From: Streptomyces novaecaesareae | GTDB lineage: Bacteria; Actinomycetota; Actinomycetes; Streptomycetales; Streptomycetaceae | Length of the DNA stretch: 47,582 nt | Direction of reading: 5' to 3' | Assembly: GCF_000716875.1 (NCBI RefSeq) | Contig: NZ_JNWQ01000055.1 | Location: 1 to 47,582, forward strand | Shown here: piece by piece, positions 7,238 to 15,695 of the stretch | How the letters are laid out: the number at the start of each line of letters is the position of its first letter | Position numbering within the stretch: position 1 is the first letter of the stretch | The notes under the pieces: generated by a model | Database searches by the model: none | Seen by the model: only the letters and a program-made list of their open reading frames with translations | What the model was told of the DNA's origin: nothing | Made by a program: the position numbers and the translations under genes

Positions 7238-7798
7238 ATGACGATCACCGATGAGGACTGCCTCCCCGAAACCCTCGCGTTCAACGAGCAGTTCGAGCGC
7301 GCCGCCGCGAGCCGACCGGCCCGCGGGCGGGCCCTCGACGCGGCCACCCTGGCGTTCCTGCGGCGCAACCGGCTCGCCGGCGACACGCCGCCGCTGCGGC
7401 TGCCGCACGGCCGGGACCGCACCGTCGAGGGCGGGGTGAAGGTGCGGGTCTTCGTGCCGGAGCGCGTCGAGGGCGTGTACTCCGCGATCCGTACCGCGGT
7501 GGAACGGGCCCTCGCCGACGGCACGGTGCTGCGGCTGTCCTACACCGACGCGGCAGGCCGCGAGAGCGACCGGGCCGTGGAACCGGCCGGACTGCTCACC
7601 GCCGACGGCCGCTGGTACCTCATCGCCTGGTGCCGCACCCGCCGGGCCGGCCGGGGCTTCCGGCTGGACCGGATCACGGCAGCGGCCCCGACCGGTGAAC
7701 GGGCGCAACCCCACGACCTGACCGAACTGCTCCTCGGCTCGGCCGCCGCCGGCGCCGTACCGCCTACGGCCCTGGCCCCGCTCGTACGTTCGCGGTGA
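7238..7798 (+). pseudogene. In-frame chimera: alpha/beta-hydrolase N-terminus fused to a WYL domain
   Basis: Residues 1-81 (LPETLAFNEQF, GGVKVRVFVPERVEGVY) look like the first part of a lipase/esterase-type alpha/beta hydrolase, just before its HGGG oxyanion motif. Residues 82-186 are instead a WYL ligand-binding domain (VLRLSYTDAAGRESDRAVEP, GRWYLIAWCRTRR, GFRLDRITAA), as found at the C-terminus of YafY-type regulators. The catalytic Ser/Asp/His part and the DNA-binding helix-turn-helix are both missing. The join lies near 7480 and keeps the frame. A deletion between two co-directional genes explains it. The product may be expressed, but neither ancestral activity is expected. Confidence 0.7.
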
Positions 7799-7820
7799 TC
7801 ACGGCGCTAGCGTGACCCGC

Positions 7821-8318
7821 ATGGACGCCTTCGAGACCCGCCTGCGCAGCGCCTGGCAGTGGTGGGACGCCGCCATTGAGGACGCGCAGGAGGGCCGGTG
7901 GACCCGGACGTCCCTCGAACGCCGGGCGATGGACGACATCGCCGCCGCGACCCCGGCGTACGTGGACCCGTCCGCCGACATCCCCTGGCACGCCCGGCTC
8001 GACCGGCTCGCCTCGTGGGCGGGCACGATCCGGCGCGCGGCCCGGTCCGGCGGCTGGCCGCTGGTGGCCGTCGACGGGGTGACCCCGCCCCGGCCGGCGG
8101 GCATGGCCGAACTGCTCTCCGCCGTCCACGCGGTCGGCGAGCAGGGGGAGACCTGGCTGCGGCGGCTGCCCGTCGACGGCCCGCCGCCCGTGCGGGAGGT
8201 GGTCAGGGTCGAGGCCTTCCTCACCGGGCCGGGCTCGGTCGAGGACCTCGGGCAGTTCTTCTACGACTGGGAATCCGACGGACTGCCGACCCGGGAATCA
8301 GGTACGACAGTCCGGTGA
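7821..8318 (+). CDS. Hypothetical protein, 165 aa
   Basis: No domain is recognised. The protein is helical and Trp-rich at the N-terminus (FETRLRSAWQWWDAAIEDAQ), has AWHARL-like and SWAGTIRRAARSGGWPLVAV segments, and ends in an acidic aromatic patch (DLGQFFYDWESDG). There is no signal peptide or membrane helix. I chose ATG at 7821; a GTG three codons earlier is possible. Its stop overlaps the start of the next gene (GTGA at 8315-8318), so the two are coupled and probably work together. Confidence 0.65.
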   Translation: MDAFETRLRSAWQWWDAAIEDAQEGRWTRTSLERRAMDDIAAATPAYVDPSADIPWHARLDRLASWAGTIRRAARSGGWPLVAVDGVTPPRPAGMAELLSAVHAVGEQGETWLRRLPVDGPPPVREVVRVEAFLTGPGSVEDLGQFFYDWESDGLPTRESGTTVR

Positions 8319-8983
8319 GACTGAGAACGAAGATCCACCGGGTGCGCCTCGGGCGGGACGAGTACCGGGTGATCACCCCGGCGCGGCGGACCGCCGGCGT
8401 CACGCTGTCCACGGACCCCTACGCCTGGTGGATGGAGCTGCACCTCGACCGCCAGGGCGCCGAGGACCTCGCCACCGCCTGGGCCCTGGCCGCCCGCTCC
8501 CGGCGCTCCCTGATCCACCTGCCGCTGCGCGCCAACACCGGCCCGGCCGGCCAGCCCGACGTCCCGCCCGACCAGCGCCTGGACCTCCTGCTCGTCCACC
8601 ACAGCCTCGGCTTCCCGCCGTCCCGCTGGAAGGAGGTCCGGGCCCGCCTGGGCGCCGGCATCCCGCACACCGTCGACCTCCCGGCCACCGACTTCCCGCC
8701 CGATGAGGCCATCGACTACGAGCGCCACCACTTCGCGGGCTGGCGCGACGAACTCCGCTTCGCGGGCGCCGCCCACACCCTCGTGGTCACCGGCAGCCCC
8801 ACCGCCTTCCGCTGGACGGGATCCTGGCTCCACGGGCTCAGCCGCGAGGCGCCCGGCCTGAGCCCCGGCACCCACCACTGCATCACCCTGCGCCACGAGG
8901 GCAGCCGCCGCTCCACCCGCGCGGCCAACGGCGTCCCGAGCAGCCTGCACGTCACCTACGACCACGGCCGGCAGGCCGATTGA
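8315..8983 (+). CDS. Hypothetical protein, 222 aa, coupled to the preceding gene
   Basis: An unrecognised cytosolic protein starting at a GTG that overlaps the upstream stop. Visible features are a basic N-terminus (RLRTKIHRVRLGRDEYRVIT), a central LDLLLVHHSLGFPPSRWKEV, and a C-terminal stretch rich in His, Ser and Thr (GTHHCITLRHEGSRRSTRAA). There is no membrane segment. Coupling and matching codon use support it as a real gene. A perfect 15-bp hairpin at 9125-9159 follows and separates it from the convergent oxidoreductase gene. Confidence 0.65.
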   Translation: MRLRTKIHRVRLGRDEYRVITPARRTAGVTLSTDPYAWWMELHLDRQGAEDLATAWALAARSRRSLIHLPLRANTGPAGQPDVPPDQRLDLLLVHHSLGFPPSRWKEVRARLGAGIPHTVDLPATDFPPDEAIDYERHHFAGWRDELRFAGAAHTLVVTGSPTAFRWTGSWLHGLSREAPGLSPGTHHCITLRHEGSRRSTRAANGVPSSLHVTYDHGRQAD

Positions 8984-9124
8984 CCCGCGCCCCCGCGGCC
9001 GGTCAGCGCGCCATGAAGGGGGCCGGCGCATCGGCCCGCTCGCGCAGCCGGCTCGCCCGGGCGGCCCCGTCCTCGTGCGCGGCAGTCGTCATGGGGAGGG
9101 AGCCGCCCGGGTCCGGCAGGGCCC

Positions 9125-9159
9125 GGAGCAGGAAGTCGGCCCGGCCGACTTCCTGCTCC
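9125..9159. terminator. 35-bp palindrome 1, terminator between convergent genes
   Basis: GGAGCAGGAAGTCGG, loop CCCGG, and an exact complement form a 15-bp stem. It lies between the ends of the 222-aa gene and the DsbA-family gene, so it can stop transcription from both sides. A sister copy with two changes in the right arm lies at 12827-12861. Confidence 0.8.
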
Positions 9160-9169
9160 GCGGCCTCCC

Positions 9170-9841
9170 TCACTGCTGGCGCGTGAGCGGCGTCAGCGGC
9201 ACCGTGACCCGGCTCTCCCAGGCCTGCTCCAGTGCGCGGGTGAACGTTTCCGCAGGCTGCGCGCCCGAGACGCCGAGCCGACGGTCCAGGACGAAGAACG
9301 GCACGCCCGTCGCCCCCATCGCGCTCGCCGTGGTCTCGTCCTCGCGCACCGCCTCCGCGTACGCGTCCGGGTCGGCCAGGACGGCGGCCGCCGCCTCGCC
9401 GTCCAGCCCGGCCTCGACGGCCAGCTCGACCAGCCGCCCCTCCTCGAACGCCGAGCGCTCCTCGGCGAAGTTCGCCCGGTACAGGGCGTCGAGCAGCTGC
9501 CCCTGCCGGCCGTGCTCCTTGGCGAAGTGCAGCAGGCGGTGCATGTCGAAGGAGTTCGCCGCGTCGCGCCCGCCGCTCAGGTACGGCAGGCCCTCCCCGT
9601 GCGCGTTCTCGGCGATCCGCGCCTCCGCCGCCTCGGCCTCCGCCAGGCTCATCCGGTACTTGGCGGCGAGCAGCGGTACGACCGGACGGGCCTCGCGCGG
9701 TGCGCGCGGGTCCAGCTCGAAGGAGCGGTGGACGACCTCGACCTCCTCGCGGTGCGGGAACGCCTCCAGGGCCCGCTCGAACCGCGCCTTGCCGATGTAG
9801 CACCACGGGCAGTTGATGTCACTCCACACTTCGACGCGCAC
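9170..9841 (-). CDS. DsbA-family oxidoreductase, FrnE-like
   Basis: A 223-residue thioredoxin-fold protein. The active site is CPWC at residues 11-14 (SDINCPWCYIGKARFERALE), a helical insertion follows, and the cis-proline loop is ATGVPFFVLDRRLGVSGAQP. This matches cytosolic FrnE/polyketide-type DsbA proteins, which lack a signal peptide and act as disulfide isomerases or in redox stress. GTG at 9841 is preferred for its AAGGAGAG ribosome site and because the enzyme core starts there (VRVEVWSD). It lies 105 bp after the RING-TerD gene on the same strand, with an AT-rich inverted repeat in between. Confidence 0.9.
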   Translation of the reverse strand: MRVEVWSDINCPWCYIGKARFERALEAFPHREEVEVVHRSFELDPRAPREARPVVPLLAAKYRMSLAEAEAAEARIAENAHGEGLPYLSGGRDAANSFDMHRLLHFAKEHGRQGQLLDALYRANFAEERSAFEEGRLVELAVEAGLDGEAAAAVLADPDAYAEAVREDETTASAMGATGVPFFVLDRRLGVSGAQPAETFTRALEQAWESRVTVPLTPLTRQQ

Positions 9842-9907
9842 GGTGCTGCTCTCCTTCCGTCGCGCAGGCCCTTCCCGCGTCGACAGCCGGAACAACGCGC
9901 TCCGGAA

Positions 9908-9938
9908 CCTGAATATTTCTCGTCATGAAATATTCAGG
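9908..9938 (-). promoter_or_regulatory. AT-rich inverted repeat between the RING gene and the DsbA-family gene
   Basis: CCTGAATATTTC, 7-nt centre TCGTCAT, GAAATATTCAGG is a perfect 12-bp dyad in otherwise very GC-rich DNA. It begins nine bases after the RING gene stop and lies 67-97 bases before the DsbA-family start. Its AT-rich arms look more like a transcription-factor site, perhaps MarR/LysR-like, overlapping a promoter than like an intrinsic terminator, but both remain open. Confidence 0.5.
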
Positions 9939-9946
9939 CTCGGGCC

Positions 9947-12664
9947 CTACGGCCGAGGCGCCAGCCCCGCCACCAGGTCCCCCGCCGTGAGCCGCTCCAG
10001 CTCCTGGCCCCCGGCGTCCACCGGTCCGGGGTAGAGCCGGTACAGCGCCCCGGACAGCCGCTCCGGCGCCGGCACGTCCCCGTCCACCAGCGCGACGAAC
10101 GCCCGCTGCCCGTCCGGCAGTTCGGCCACCGCGGGGCCGTCCTCCGCCCGCAACGCCCGCAGTCTCGCCGCGAACGCCCCGACGGCCTCCCCGTCCCGCC
10201 TGCGCCACCGCCGTACGGCGCCGCCGTCCCGCCCGCGCACGAGCACCTCGTCCGTGCAGGCCGCCGCCCGGGCGCAGGCGACGTCCCACAGGGTGGCCCG
10301 GTTCTCCGGGGCGAAGTGGGCGAGCACGTCGCGGCTGAGCGCGCCGACCTCCGCCTGGTGCCGGTACACGCTGTGGAAGCCGCCGTCGGCGCCCGTGTTG
10401 AGGTCCGTCCAGGTGTACTGCCGCTCGGCCAGGTCGACGATCATCGGGACGGACACCTTGGCGTCCCCGGCCAGGTCCAGCCGCTGCCGCACCGCCCTCG
10501 GGTGGTAGTGCCGACCGCCGGAGGGCGTTCCGCCGAGGTCCATGAAGCCGGCGAAGGCCTCCGTCAACTGCTCGAAGGCGACGTCGTTGTAGCTGAACAC
10601 GATCACCACGGCGTACCGGGCGCCGCCCGCCGCCAGCCGGGCGAGGTCCAGGTCGACGAACTCCGTCGCCCCGTCCGGCGGCGGCGCGGACACGTAGTCC
10701 CCCGAGTGCACGGCCGCCCGGTCGCCCTGCACCAGGTTGGTGTAGTCGCACAGCCCGCTGAACCGCCACTGCCCGTCGTACAGCGCCACCGACAGGTCGA
10801 GGTCCACCCGCAGGTGCTCCGGCTGCATCCAGTGCACGAACAGCCGCAGCCGCTCGCCGCGCGGCAGCCGCTGCCGACTGCCGCGCGGCACACAGACCAG
10901 GGTCTTGGCGGCGGCCCGGTCGGCGAACGGCGCGACCAGGTCGACCAGCCCCTCGTCGAGCAGCGCGAGGTCGTACCGCTGCCCGTCGGCGCCGCCCCGT
11001 CGCAGCAGCTCCGCCTCGATCAACCCGCAGACAGGGGAGCTGAGTTCGACGGGCACCACGGTGCCGTGGTCCTCCCGCGCGTGCGCCAGCGAGACCGTGC
11101 CCCGGGGGAAGTACAGCCGCCGCTCGCCCGTCGTACGGGCCCCGCGCAGCCGCCCGTACGCGCCCAGCAGCGGCCCGGGAGCGACCCGTCCGAGCGCGCC
11201 CGCGACGGCCTCCAGCAGCTCCGGGGGCAGCGGTGCGCCCGGCGCGGCGGTGGCGTGCACCCGCAGCACGTGGTGCAGCCGGCGGACCAACTCGCCGGGG
11301 CGCCCGGCCAGTACGCGCACCGCGCCGACGGCGTCTCCGGCGGCCAGCAGGGTCTCGACCCGCCCGGCGAAACCGGTGAACGCCAGCCGGGTGCGCTCGC
11401 CGCCCGGCTCGCCGCCCGGCTCCCCGCCCGGCTCCCTGCCCGGCTTCGCGTCGGTGGCCACCCGCAGCGGCGCCGGCGGCCGGGCGAACTCCCGCCCCAC
11501 CTCGTGGGTGCGCAGGTCCGTCTCCCGCAGCAGCACGAACGCGGCCGTCACGTTCGGGAAGCGCCGCCGGTGCTCGTACGGGTGCAGCAGCTCGCCCGCG
11601 CGCAGCCAGGCCGAGCGGTGGCGGCGCAGGTCCTCGGCCAGCGCGGTGAGGGACAGGCCCTCCAGGACCTCCAGCAGGCCGCGGCGCAGCGGCCGGGGCA
11701 GGTTGCGCAGCCGCAGGCGGCGCGCGGTGGCGGGCAGCAGGTCGGGCTCGGCGCCGGACCACGCCCAGAGCAGCCGCAGCACGTCGGTCGCGGTGTCGAT
11801 CCGCTCGGCCAGGACGGGCAGGGCGGCCGCGCCCCCGCGCCGCAGCAGGGCGGCGAGCACGGCGGCCTTGGTCTCGCGCAGCGGGATCCGCTCGGGCAGC
11901 CGCTGTGGCAGGTCCTCCGGCGCGTGGGCGAGCAGCGCGGCGAGGTCGTCGCGGTCCTGCGGGGAGAGCGGGGTGCGGCGGGCCAGCAGCCGGTGGAACT
12001 CCGCCATGGCGGCGGTGACCTGGTCGGTGGTGATCAGCCGCAGCGGGCGCAGGGCCTGCTCGCCGCCGAAGTCCTCGGCCGCCTTGCGCCCGGCCGTACT
12101 GTCCGCGCCGAGGTAGGTGCCGGTGTCCAGCGAGGTGCCGCACACCGGGCACCGCTCGCCCCGGCCCTGCGCGGCCAGGCCGTCGTGGCAGGGCGAGCAG
12201 AGCAGGTGCGCGCAGGGCGCGAGTGCGGCGATGCCGACCTCGGCGCCGCGTCGGCCGCAGTGGGCGCAGGGCTGGTTGGGCTGGTTGAGCAGGAAGGCCC
12301 GCACCTGCCGGCTGTAGAAGACGTGCGCGTGGTCGGGCACGGCGTCCGGGAAGCGGCGGAACAGCGGGGTGTGCTCGCGGTCCGCGCCGAGCAGGTGGTC
12401 GATCCTGGCGAGCAGCCCGTCGCCGAGCTCGGCGAGCCGGACGGGCGCCAACCGGGCCAGCGCGGTGCGCAGTTGGCTGGTGAGGACGTAGCCGCGTCGG
12501 ACCAGATCGGCGTCCAGGGCCACCAGGCCCCGGGCGCTCCACGGGTCCGCGGAGGGCAGCAGCTCGCCGGGGGCCACACAGACGGCGCCGCGCCGGCGGA
12601 GCAGGAAGGAACCGAGATCGAGATCGACGTCGACGTCGAAGGGAGCCGCGATGGCTCGGGGCAT
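9947..12664 (-). CDS. MXAN_6230/SCO0854-type RING domain protein with TerD-like C-terminal domain
   Basis: A 905-residue protein. A canonical C3HC4 RING finger occupies residues 133-175 (Cys133, 136, 151, His153, Cys156, 159, 172, 175). It is followed by a long helical, Arg/Leu-rich region, a short REPGGEPGGEPGGE linker at about 410-423, and a TerD-like beta domain at about 605-710 (HLRVDLDLSVALYD, VHSGDYVSAPPP, VVIVFSYND). ATG at 12664 gives the conserved-looking MPRAIAAPFDVDVDLDLGSF start. This matches the actinobacterial/myxobacterial RING family linked to tellurite/stress (Ter) systems. RING fingers are rare in bacteria; ubiquitin-ligase activity is not implied. It lies upstream of the DsbA-family gene on the same strand. 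Confidence 0.85.
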   Translation of the reverse strand: MPRAIAAPFDVDVDLDLGSFLLRRRGAVCVAPGELLPSADPWSARGLVALDADLVRRGYVLTSQLRTALARLAPVRLAELGDGLLARIDHLLGADREHTPLFRRFPDAVPDHAHVFYSRQVRAFLLNQPNQPCAHCGRRGAEVGIAALAPCAHLLCSPCHDGLAAQGRGERCPVCGTSLDTGTYLGADSTAGRKAAEDFGGEQALRPLRLITTDQVTAAMAEFHRLLARRTPLSPQDRDDLAALLAHAPEDLPQRLPERIPLRETKAAVLAALLRRGGAAALPVLAERIDTATDVLRLLWAWSGAEPDLLPATARRLRLRNLPRPLRRGLLEVLEGLSLTALAEDLRRHRSAWLRAGELLHPYEHRRRFPNVTAAFVLLRETDLRTHEVGREFARPPAPLRVATDAKPGREPGGEPGGEPGGERTRLAFTGFAGRVETLLAAGDAVGAVRVLAGRPGELVRRLHHVLRVHATAAPGAPLPPELLEAVAGALGRVAPGPLLGAYGRLRGARTTGERRLYFPRGTVSLAHAREDHGTVVPVELSSPVCGLIEAELLRRGGADGQRYDLALLDEGLVDLVAPFADRAAAKTLVCVPRGSRQRLPRGERLRLFVHWMQPEHLRVDLDLSVALYDGQWRFSGLCDYTNLVQGDRAAVHSGDYVSAPPPDGATEFVDLDLARLAAGGARYAVVIVFSYNDVAFEQLTEAFAGFMDLGGTPSGGRHYHPRAVRQRLDLAGDAKVSVPMIVDLAERQYTWTDLNTGADGGFHSVYRHQAEVGALSRDVLAHFAPENRATLWDVACARAAACTDEVLVRGRDGGAVRRWRRRDGEAVGAFAARLRALRAEDGPAVAELPDGQRAFVALVDGDVPAPERLSGALYRLYPGPVDAGGQELERLTAGDLVAGLAPRP

Positions 12665-12906
12665 GCGGAGAGATCCCCCCACGGAGGCGGAACGAGGAAG
12701 GGGGCGGAGAGGGGGCGCGCTACAGGTGTCGAGGAAGGAGGAGAAGGAAGCGCGTCGCGGAGCCGCCGATGTCGTCACCGTAGCCGAGCGCCGCCGGGCT
12801 GCCCACCGATTATTTCCGGCCGCTCCGGAGCAGGGAGTCGGCCCGGCCGACTTCCCGCTCCAGGGGGCGGGTCCGGTTCTTCAGGAGCCGTCCTGTGGGG
12901 GTGGCT
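12665..12906. other. Non-coding gap upstream of the RING gene
   Basis: This 242-bp stretch holds the 35-bp palindrome at 12827-12861 and presumably the leftward promoter of the RING gene. No convincing coding frame or tRNA is seen. Confidence 0.5.
12827..12861. repeat. 35-bp palindrome 2, sister of 9125-9159
   Basis: GGAGCAGGGAGTCGG, loop CCCGG, CCGACTTCCCGCTCC. The stem has 15 positions with two imperfect pairs. It differs from palindrome 1 by one base in each arm. It lies downstream of the DUF6215-like remnant (leftward) and upstream of the RING gene, so it may act as that remnant's terminator. Confidence 0.8.
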
Positions 12907-13230
12907 CTACGGTGCCGGGATCCAGCCGGGGAGGGTGGGCAGGATCGTTTCGGCGAGCCGGTTGAGGGTCGCGTCGTCGAGGGAGTGGCCGTCCTGGTGG
13001 AAGACGGCGAACTCGTAGGCCCGGCCGCCGGGCGCCTTGGGGTCCTGCGCGACCACGAGGTTCCGGGTGGCGGGGCCGACCTTCGCGTCGGGGGCGGGGA
13101 TGAGCGGCATCGCGTTGGACGAGTAGGTCACGGCGGGGTGGCCGAGGACGGTGGCCGGCTTGGCGAAGAACTGCGGCATGCCGATCATGTCGTCGACCGA
13201 GGTGTTGCTGTCCATGAGGTTCACCACGGT
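12907..13230 (-). pseudogene. DUF6215-like protein, C-terminal remnant
   Basis: About 107 residues (VDDMIGMPQFFAKPATVLGH, RNLVVAQDPK, YEFAVFHQDGHSLDDATLNR, ILPTLPGW) resemble the C-terminal half of Streptomyces DUF6215 proteins, which are usually 200 or more residues with an N-terminal membrane or signal segment. That half and the LCxALNRPDLPxLLGTP-type motif are not found upstream. An ATG at 13215 could start a 102-residue product, but I think it is a truncated gene. Beyond 13230 the frame is only GC-rich filler reading into the TPR gene promoter. Function of the family is unknown. Confidence 0.55.
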
Positions 13231-13438
13231 GTGCTGGAGGCGCCGTGGTGCGCGGACTGCCCGGCCGGACAGCCGTACGGCTGCGAAGCGTCGCACCCCT
13301 TCGGAGATCTCAACCACCCGGAAGAGTCGTATCCGGTCCGGAAGTTGGGCGCGACCCGCCGTCGGGGTGATCGCGAGACTCCCGCCCGCACCGGATAGCC
13401 TCCTCCGGAGCGGGGGACGCGACCGGGGGAGCGGAGAC

Positions 13439-15418
13439 ATGAGCGGCAGTCACACGGACGGGGACGACGAGCGGCTGGCGGCCGAGGGGGAGGTCGCGGT
13501 CGCCCGGCTGGCGATCGACTCCGGGGACCTCGCGCACGCCGCCGACCACCTCGCCGACGCGATCCTCAACGACCCGCAACTGCCCGAACTGCACGAGGCC
13601 CTGGCCGAGTTGTCCGCCGCGGCCGGCGGCCCCGCGGCCGCGCGCGAACTGTTCCCGCTGGACGGCGAGGTGTACCTCGGCACCGTCGCCTGCCGGGCCC
13701 ACGTGGAGGCCGCCGCCGGGGACTGGGACACCGCCGTCGGCCTGTTGGCCTCCGCCATCCAGTACGAGCCGGCCCGCCCCTGGGCGCACGCCGCCTGGCT
13801 CGCCCGCGAGGACCTGCCCGGCCTGGTCGACCCGGACGCCGTCGCCCAGGCCGTGGCCCGCGCGGCCGGCGCGCTGCCCGACCCGCTCCCCGCCGAACTG
13901 GCCGAAGCCGTACGGCCCTTCGACGCCTTCGTGCAGGCCGTGCTGGACCGCCACGGCGACCACGCGCTGCTGCCGGCGATGGCCTCCGGCCTGACCCGCC
14001 GCCTCGGCGCCACCGCCCGAGCCGTCGAACTCGCCGAACGGGCCCACCGGTTGGCCCCCGGCTACCTGCCCGCCGTGATGCTCGGCAACGCCCTGCGCTC
14101 GGACGGCCGGCCGGAACAGGCGCTCGCCGTCTGGGAGGCCGAGTTGGCGCGGTCCGCGCCCGGCGGCGACAACTCCAGCAGCTACCTCGCCGTCGACGTC
14201 GCCGAACTGTACGGCGCCCTCGGCCGCGCCGCCGAGGGCCTGCCCTGGCTGGACCGGGTGCTCGCCACCGAACCCGACCACCCCAAGGCCGCCCCGGCCC
14301 GCTACGGGCTGCGCCACGCGCTCGACGGCGACCCGGCCCACCTGCTCGGCCTGGCCGACCACCACCGCGCCCACCCCGACCACGAGTACGCCCAGGACCT
14401 CCTGGCCCGGCTGAGCCACCGGGAGCCGTGGCTCGGCATGGTCCCGGGCACCTCCGAAGCCACCGTCAACCTGCTGCACCAGGTGCTCGCGGCGTCCGAC
14501 ACCGACCGCGACACCGAGATCGACTGCACCGTCTCCACCCTCGAACCGCCCAGCTCACAGCTGGCCGTCCACCTCGCGCTGCCGCGCTGCACCGTCGTCT
14601 ACCAGTCCGTCGGCAGCCCCGACCCCCGGCTGCCGCTGACCGCGACCGGCACCCGGATCTGGACCTGGGACGGCGCCGACCCGAGGCCCGCCGTCGCCCC
14701 GCCCGCACCGGAGAGCGCCGAACTCGTCCGCGTCACCACCGGGATCGTCTGGCCGAGCATCCCCGCGGCCTACGACGAGGCCGTCCGCTTCGCCGGGCTG
14801 CCGCTCGCCGACCTGCTCGGCGTCCTCGCCCACCCGCCGCTGCCGCGCGAGGACGAGCTCGGCCGGGCCCTGCTCGCCCACCAGCCCGAACTGTGGGTGC
14901 GCGCCGTCCAGGCCTTCGCCTGCCTCGGCATCGCCCACCACCGCACCGACCAGCCCTGGCGGGGCTCCGACCGCCGCCGCGTCCTGCGCGACCTGCTGCT
15001 CGGGCCCGAGGACTGGGTCGCGGAGGCGGCCGGCTTCGCACTCGTCGCGATCGGCTGGACCCACCCGGAGACCCGCGCCGACATCGCCGCCCAGCTCCGG
15101 ACGCTGCTGAACCACTGCGTCGACGCCCGGCACACCCGGGTGGTGACGGTCCTGCGCTCGGTCTGCCGCCTGGTGCTCGCCGCGCCCTGGCTGCCGCTCG
15201 CCGACCTCGACCTCGCCCGGGCGGCCATCCGCGCCGAGGACGCCGTCGACTCCGAACCGGCCCACGAGCCCGAGCCCGAGCCCGAGGCCGAGGCCGAGCC
15301 CGAACCGGCCTCCGCAGCCGAGCCCGAGCCGGAAGCACAGCCGGAAGCCGAGCCGGCACCGGCCCGGGCACCGCAGCGCCCGGGCCTCCTCGGCCGGATC
15401 CTCGGCCGCCGCGGCTGA
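13439..15418 (+). CDS. TPR-repeat protein, 659 aa
   Basis: The N-terminal two thirds is a helical-repeat solenoid with TPR signatures (DSGDLAHAADHLADAILNDP, AGDWDTAVGLLASAIQYEPA, ALRSDGRPEQALAVWEAELA, EGLPWLDRVLATEPDHPKAA). Then comes a predicted beta-rich middle (about 350-430) and a HEAT-like helical part (WVAEAAGFALVAIGWTHPET, THPETRADIAAQL). The tail is low-complexity (PEPEPEAEAEPEPAS) and ends in a basic GLLGRILGRRG. ATG at 13439 is the first start after a plausible GATAGCCTCC promoter element. No enzyme motif is visible; probably a cytosolic scaffold. DUF6011 converges eight bases after its stop. Confidence 0.75.
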   Translation: MSGSHTDGDDERLAAEGEVAVARLAIDSGDLAHAADHLADAILNDPQLPELHEALAELSAAAGGPAAARELFPLDGEVYLGTVACRAHVEAAAGDWDTAVGLLASAIQYEPARPWAHAAWLAREDLPGLVDPDAVAQAVARAAGALPDPLPAELAEAVRPFDAFVQAVLDRHGDHALLPAMASGLTRRLGATARAVELAERAHRLAPGYLPAVMLGNALRSDGRPEQALAVWEAELARSAPGGDNSSSYLAVDVAELYGALGRAAEGLPWLDRVLATEPDHPKAAPARYGLRHALDGDPAHLLGLADHHRAHPDHEYAQDLLARLSHREPWLGMVPGTSEATVNLLHQVLAASDTDRDTEIDCTVSTLEPPSSQLAVHLALPRCTVVYQSVGSPDPRLPLTATGTRIWTWDGADPRPAVAPPAPESAELVRVTTGIVWPSIPAAYDEAVRFAGLPLADLLGVLAHPPLPREDELGRALLAHQPELWVRAVQAFACLGIAHHRTDQPWRGSDRRRVLRDLLLGPEDWVAEAAGFALVAIGWTHPETRADIAAQLRTLLNHCVDARHTRVVTVLRSVCRLVLAAPWLPLADLDLARAAIRAEDAVDSEPAHEPEPEPEAEAEPEPASAAEPEPEAQPEAEPAPARAPQRPGLLGRILGRRG

Positions 15419-15426
15419 TGCCCCCG

Positions 15427-15621
15427 CTATCCGACGCCCGGCAGCGGCTCCTGGTCGACGTCGAACCGCGCGACCCGCTCCGCCGGGTCGCGGCACTCCG
15501 GCCCCAGCCGCAGCATCCGCGACTCCGGGTCGTGCAGCGGCCGGTGGCAGCGCCGGCAGGTCACCCGGGAGCGGAGGGTCCGCTCGGTGTCCGTGCCGGG
15601 GAGCGGGTCGGGGCTCGTCAT
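15427..15621 (-). CDS. DUF6011 small zinc-ribbon-like protein
   Basis: A 64-residue protein with CRRCHRPLHDPESRMLRLGP followed by EC. The C-x2-C-x-R-P-L and L-G-P-x-C spacing is typical of DUF6011 and suggests one structural zinc. These small proteins are common in actinomycetes and of unknown role. Its start faces the TetR gene across 74 bp, and its stop converges on the TPR gene. Confidence 0.8.
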   Translation of the reverse strand: MTSPDPLPGTDTERTLRSRVTCRRCHRPLHDPESRMLRLGPECRDPAERVARFDVDQEPLPGVG

Positions 15622-15695
15622 ACCGGAGACGGTAACGGCCCGGCGCCGTGAAGGGCCCCGGGTGGTGGCCCGTCGGTGCGTGAAACCATGGCCCC

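Noticed and set aside
9939..10010. A 21-codon plus-strand frame beginning in the AT-rich repeat (MKYSGSGPTAEAP)
   Set aside because: No ribosome site, overlaps the 3' end of the RING gene in antisense, and is proline-rich filler.
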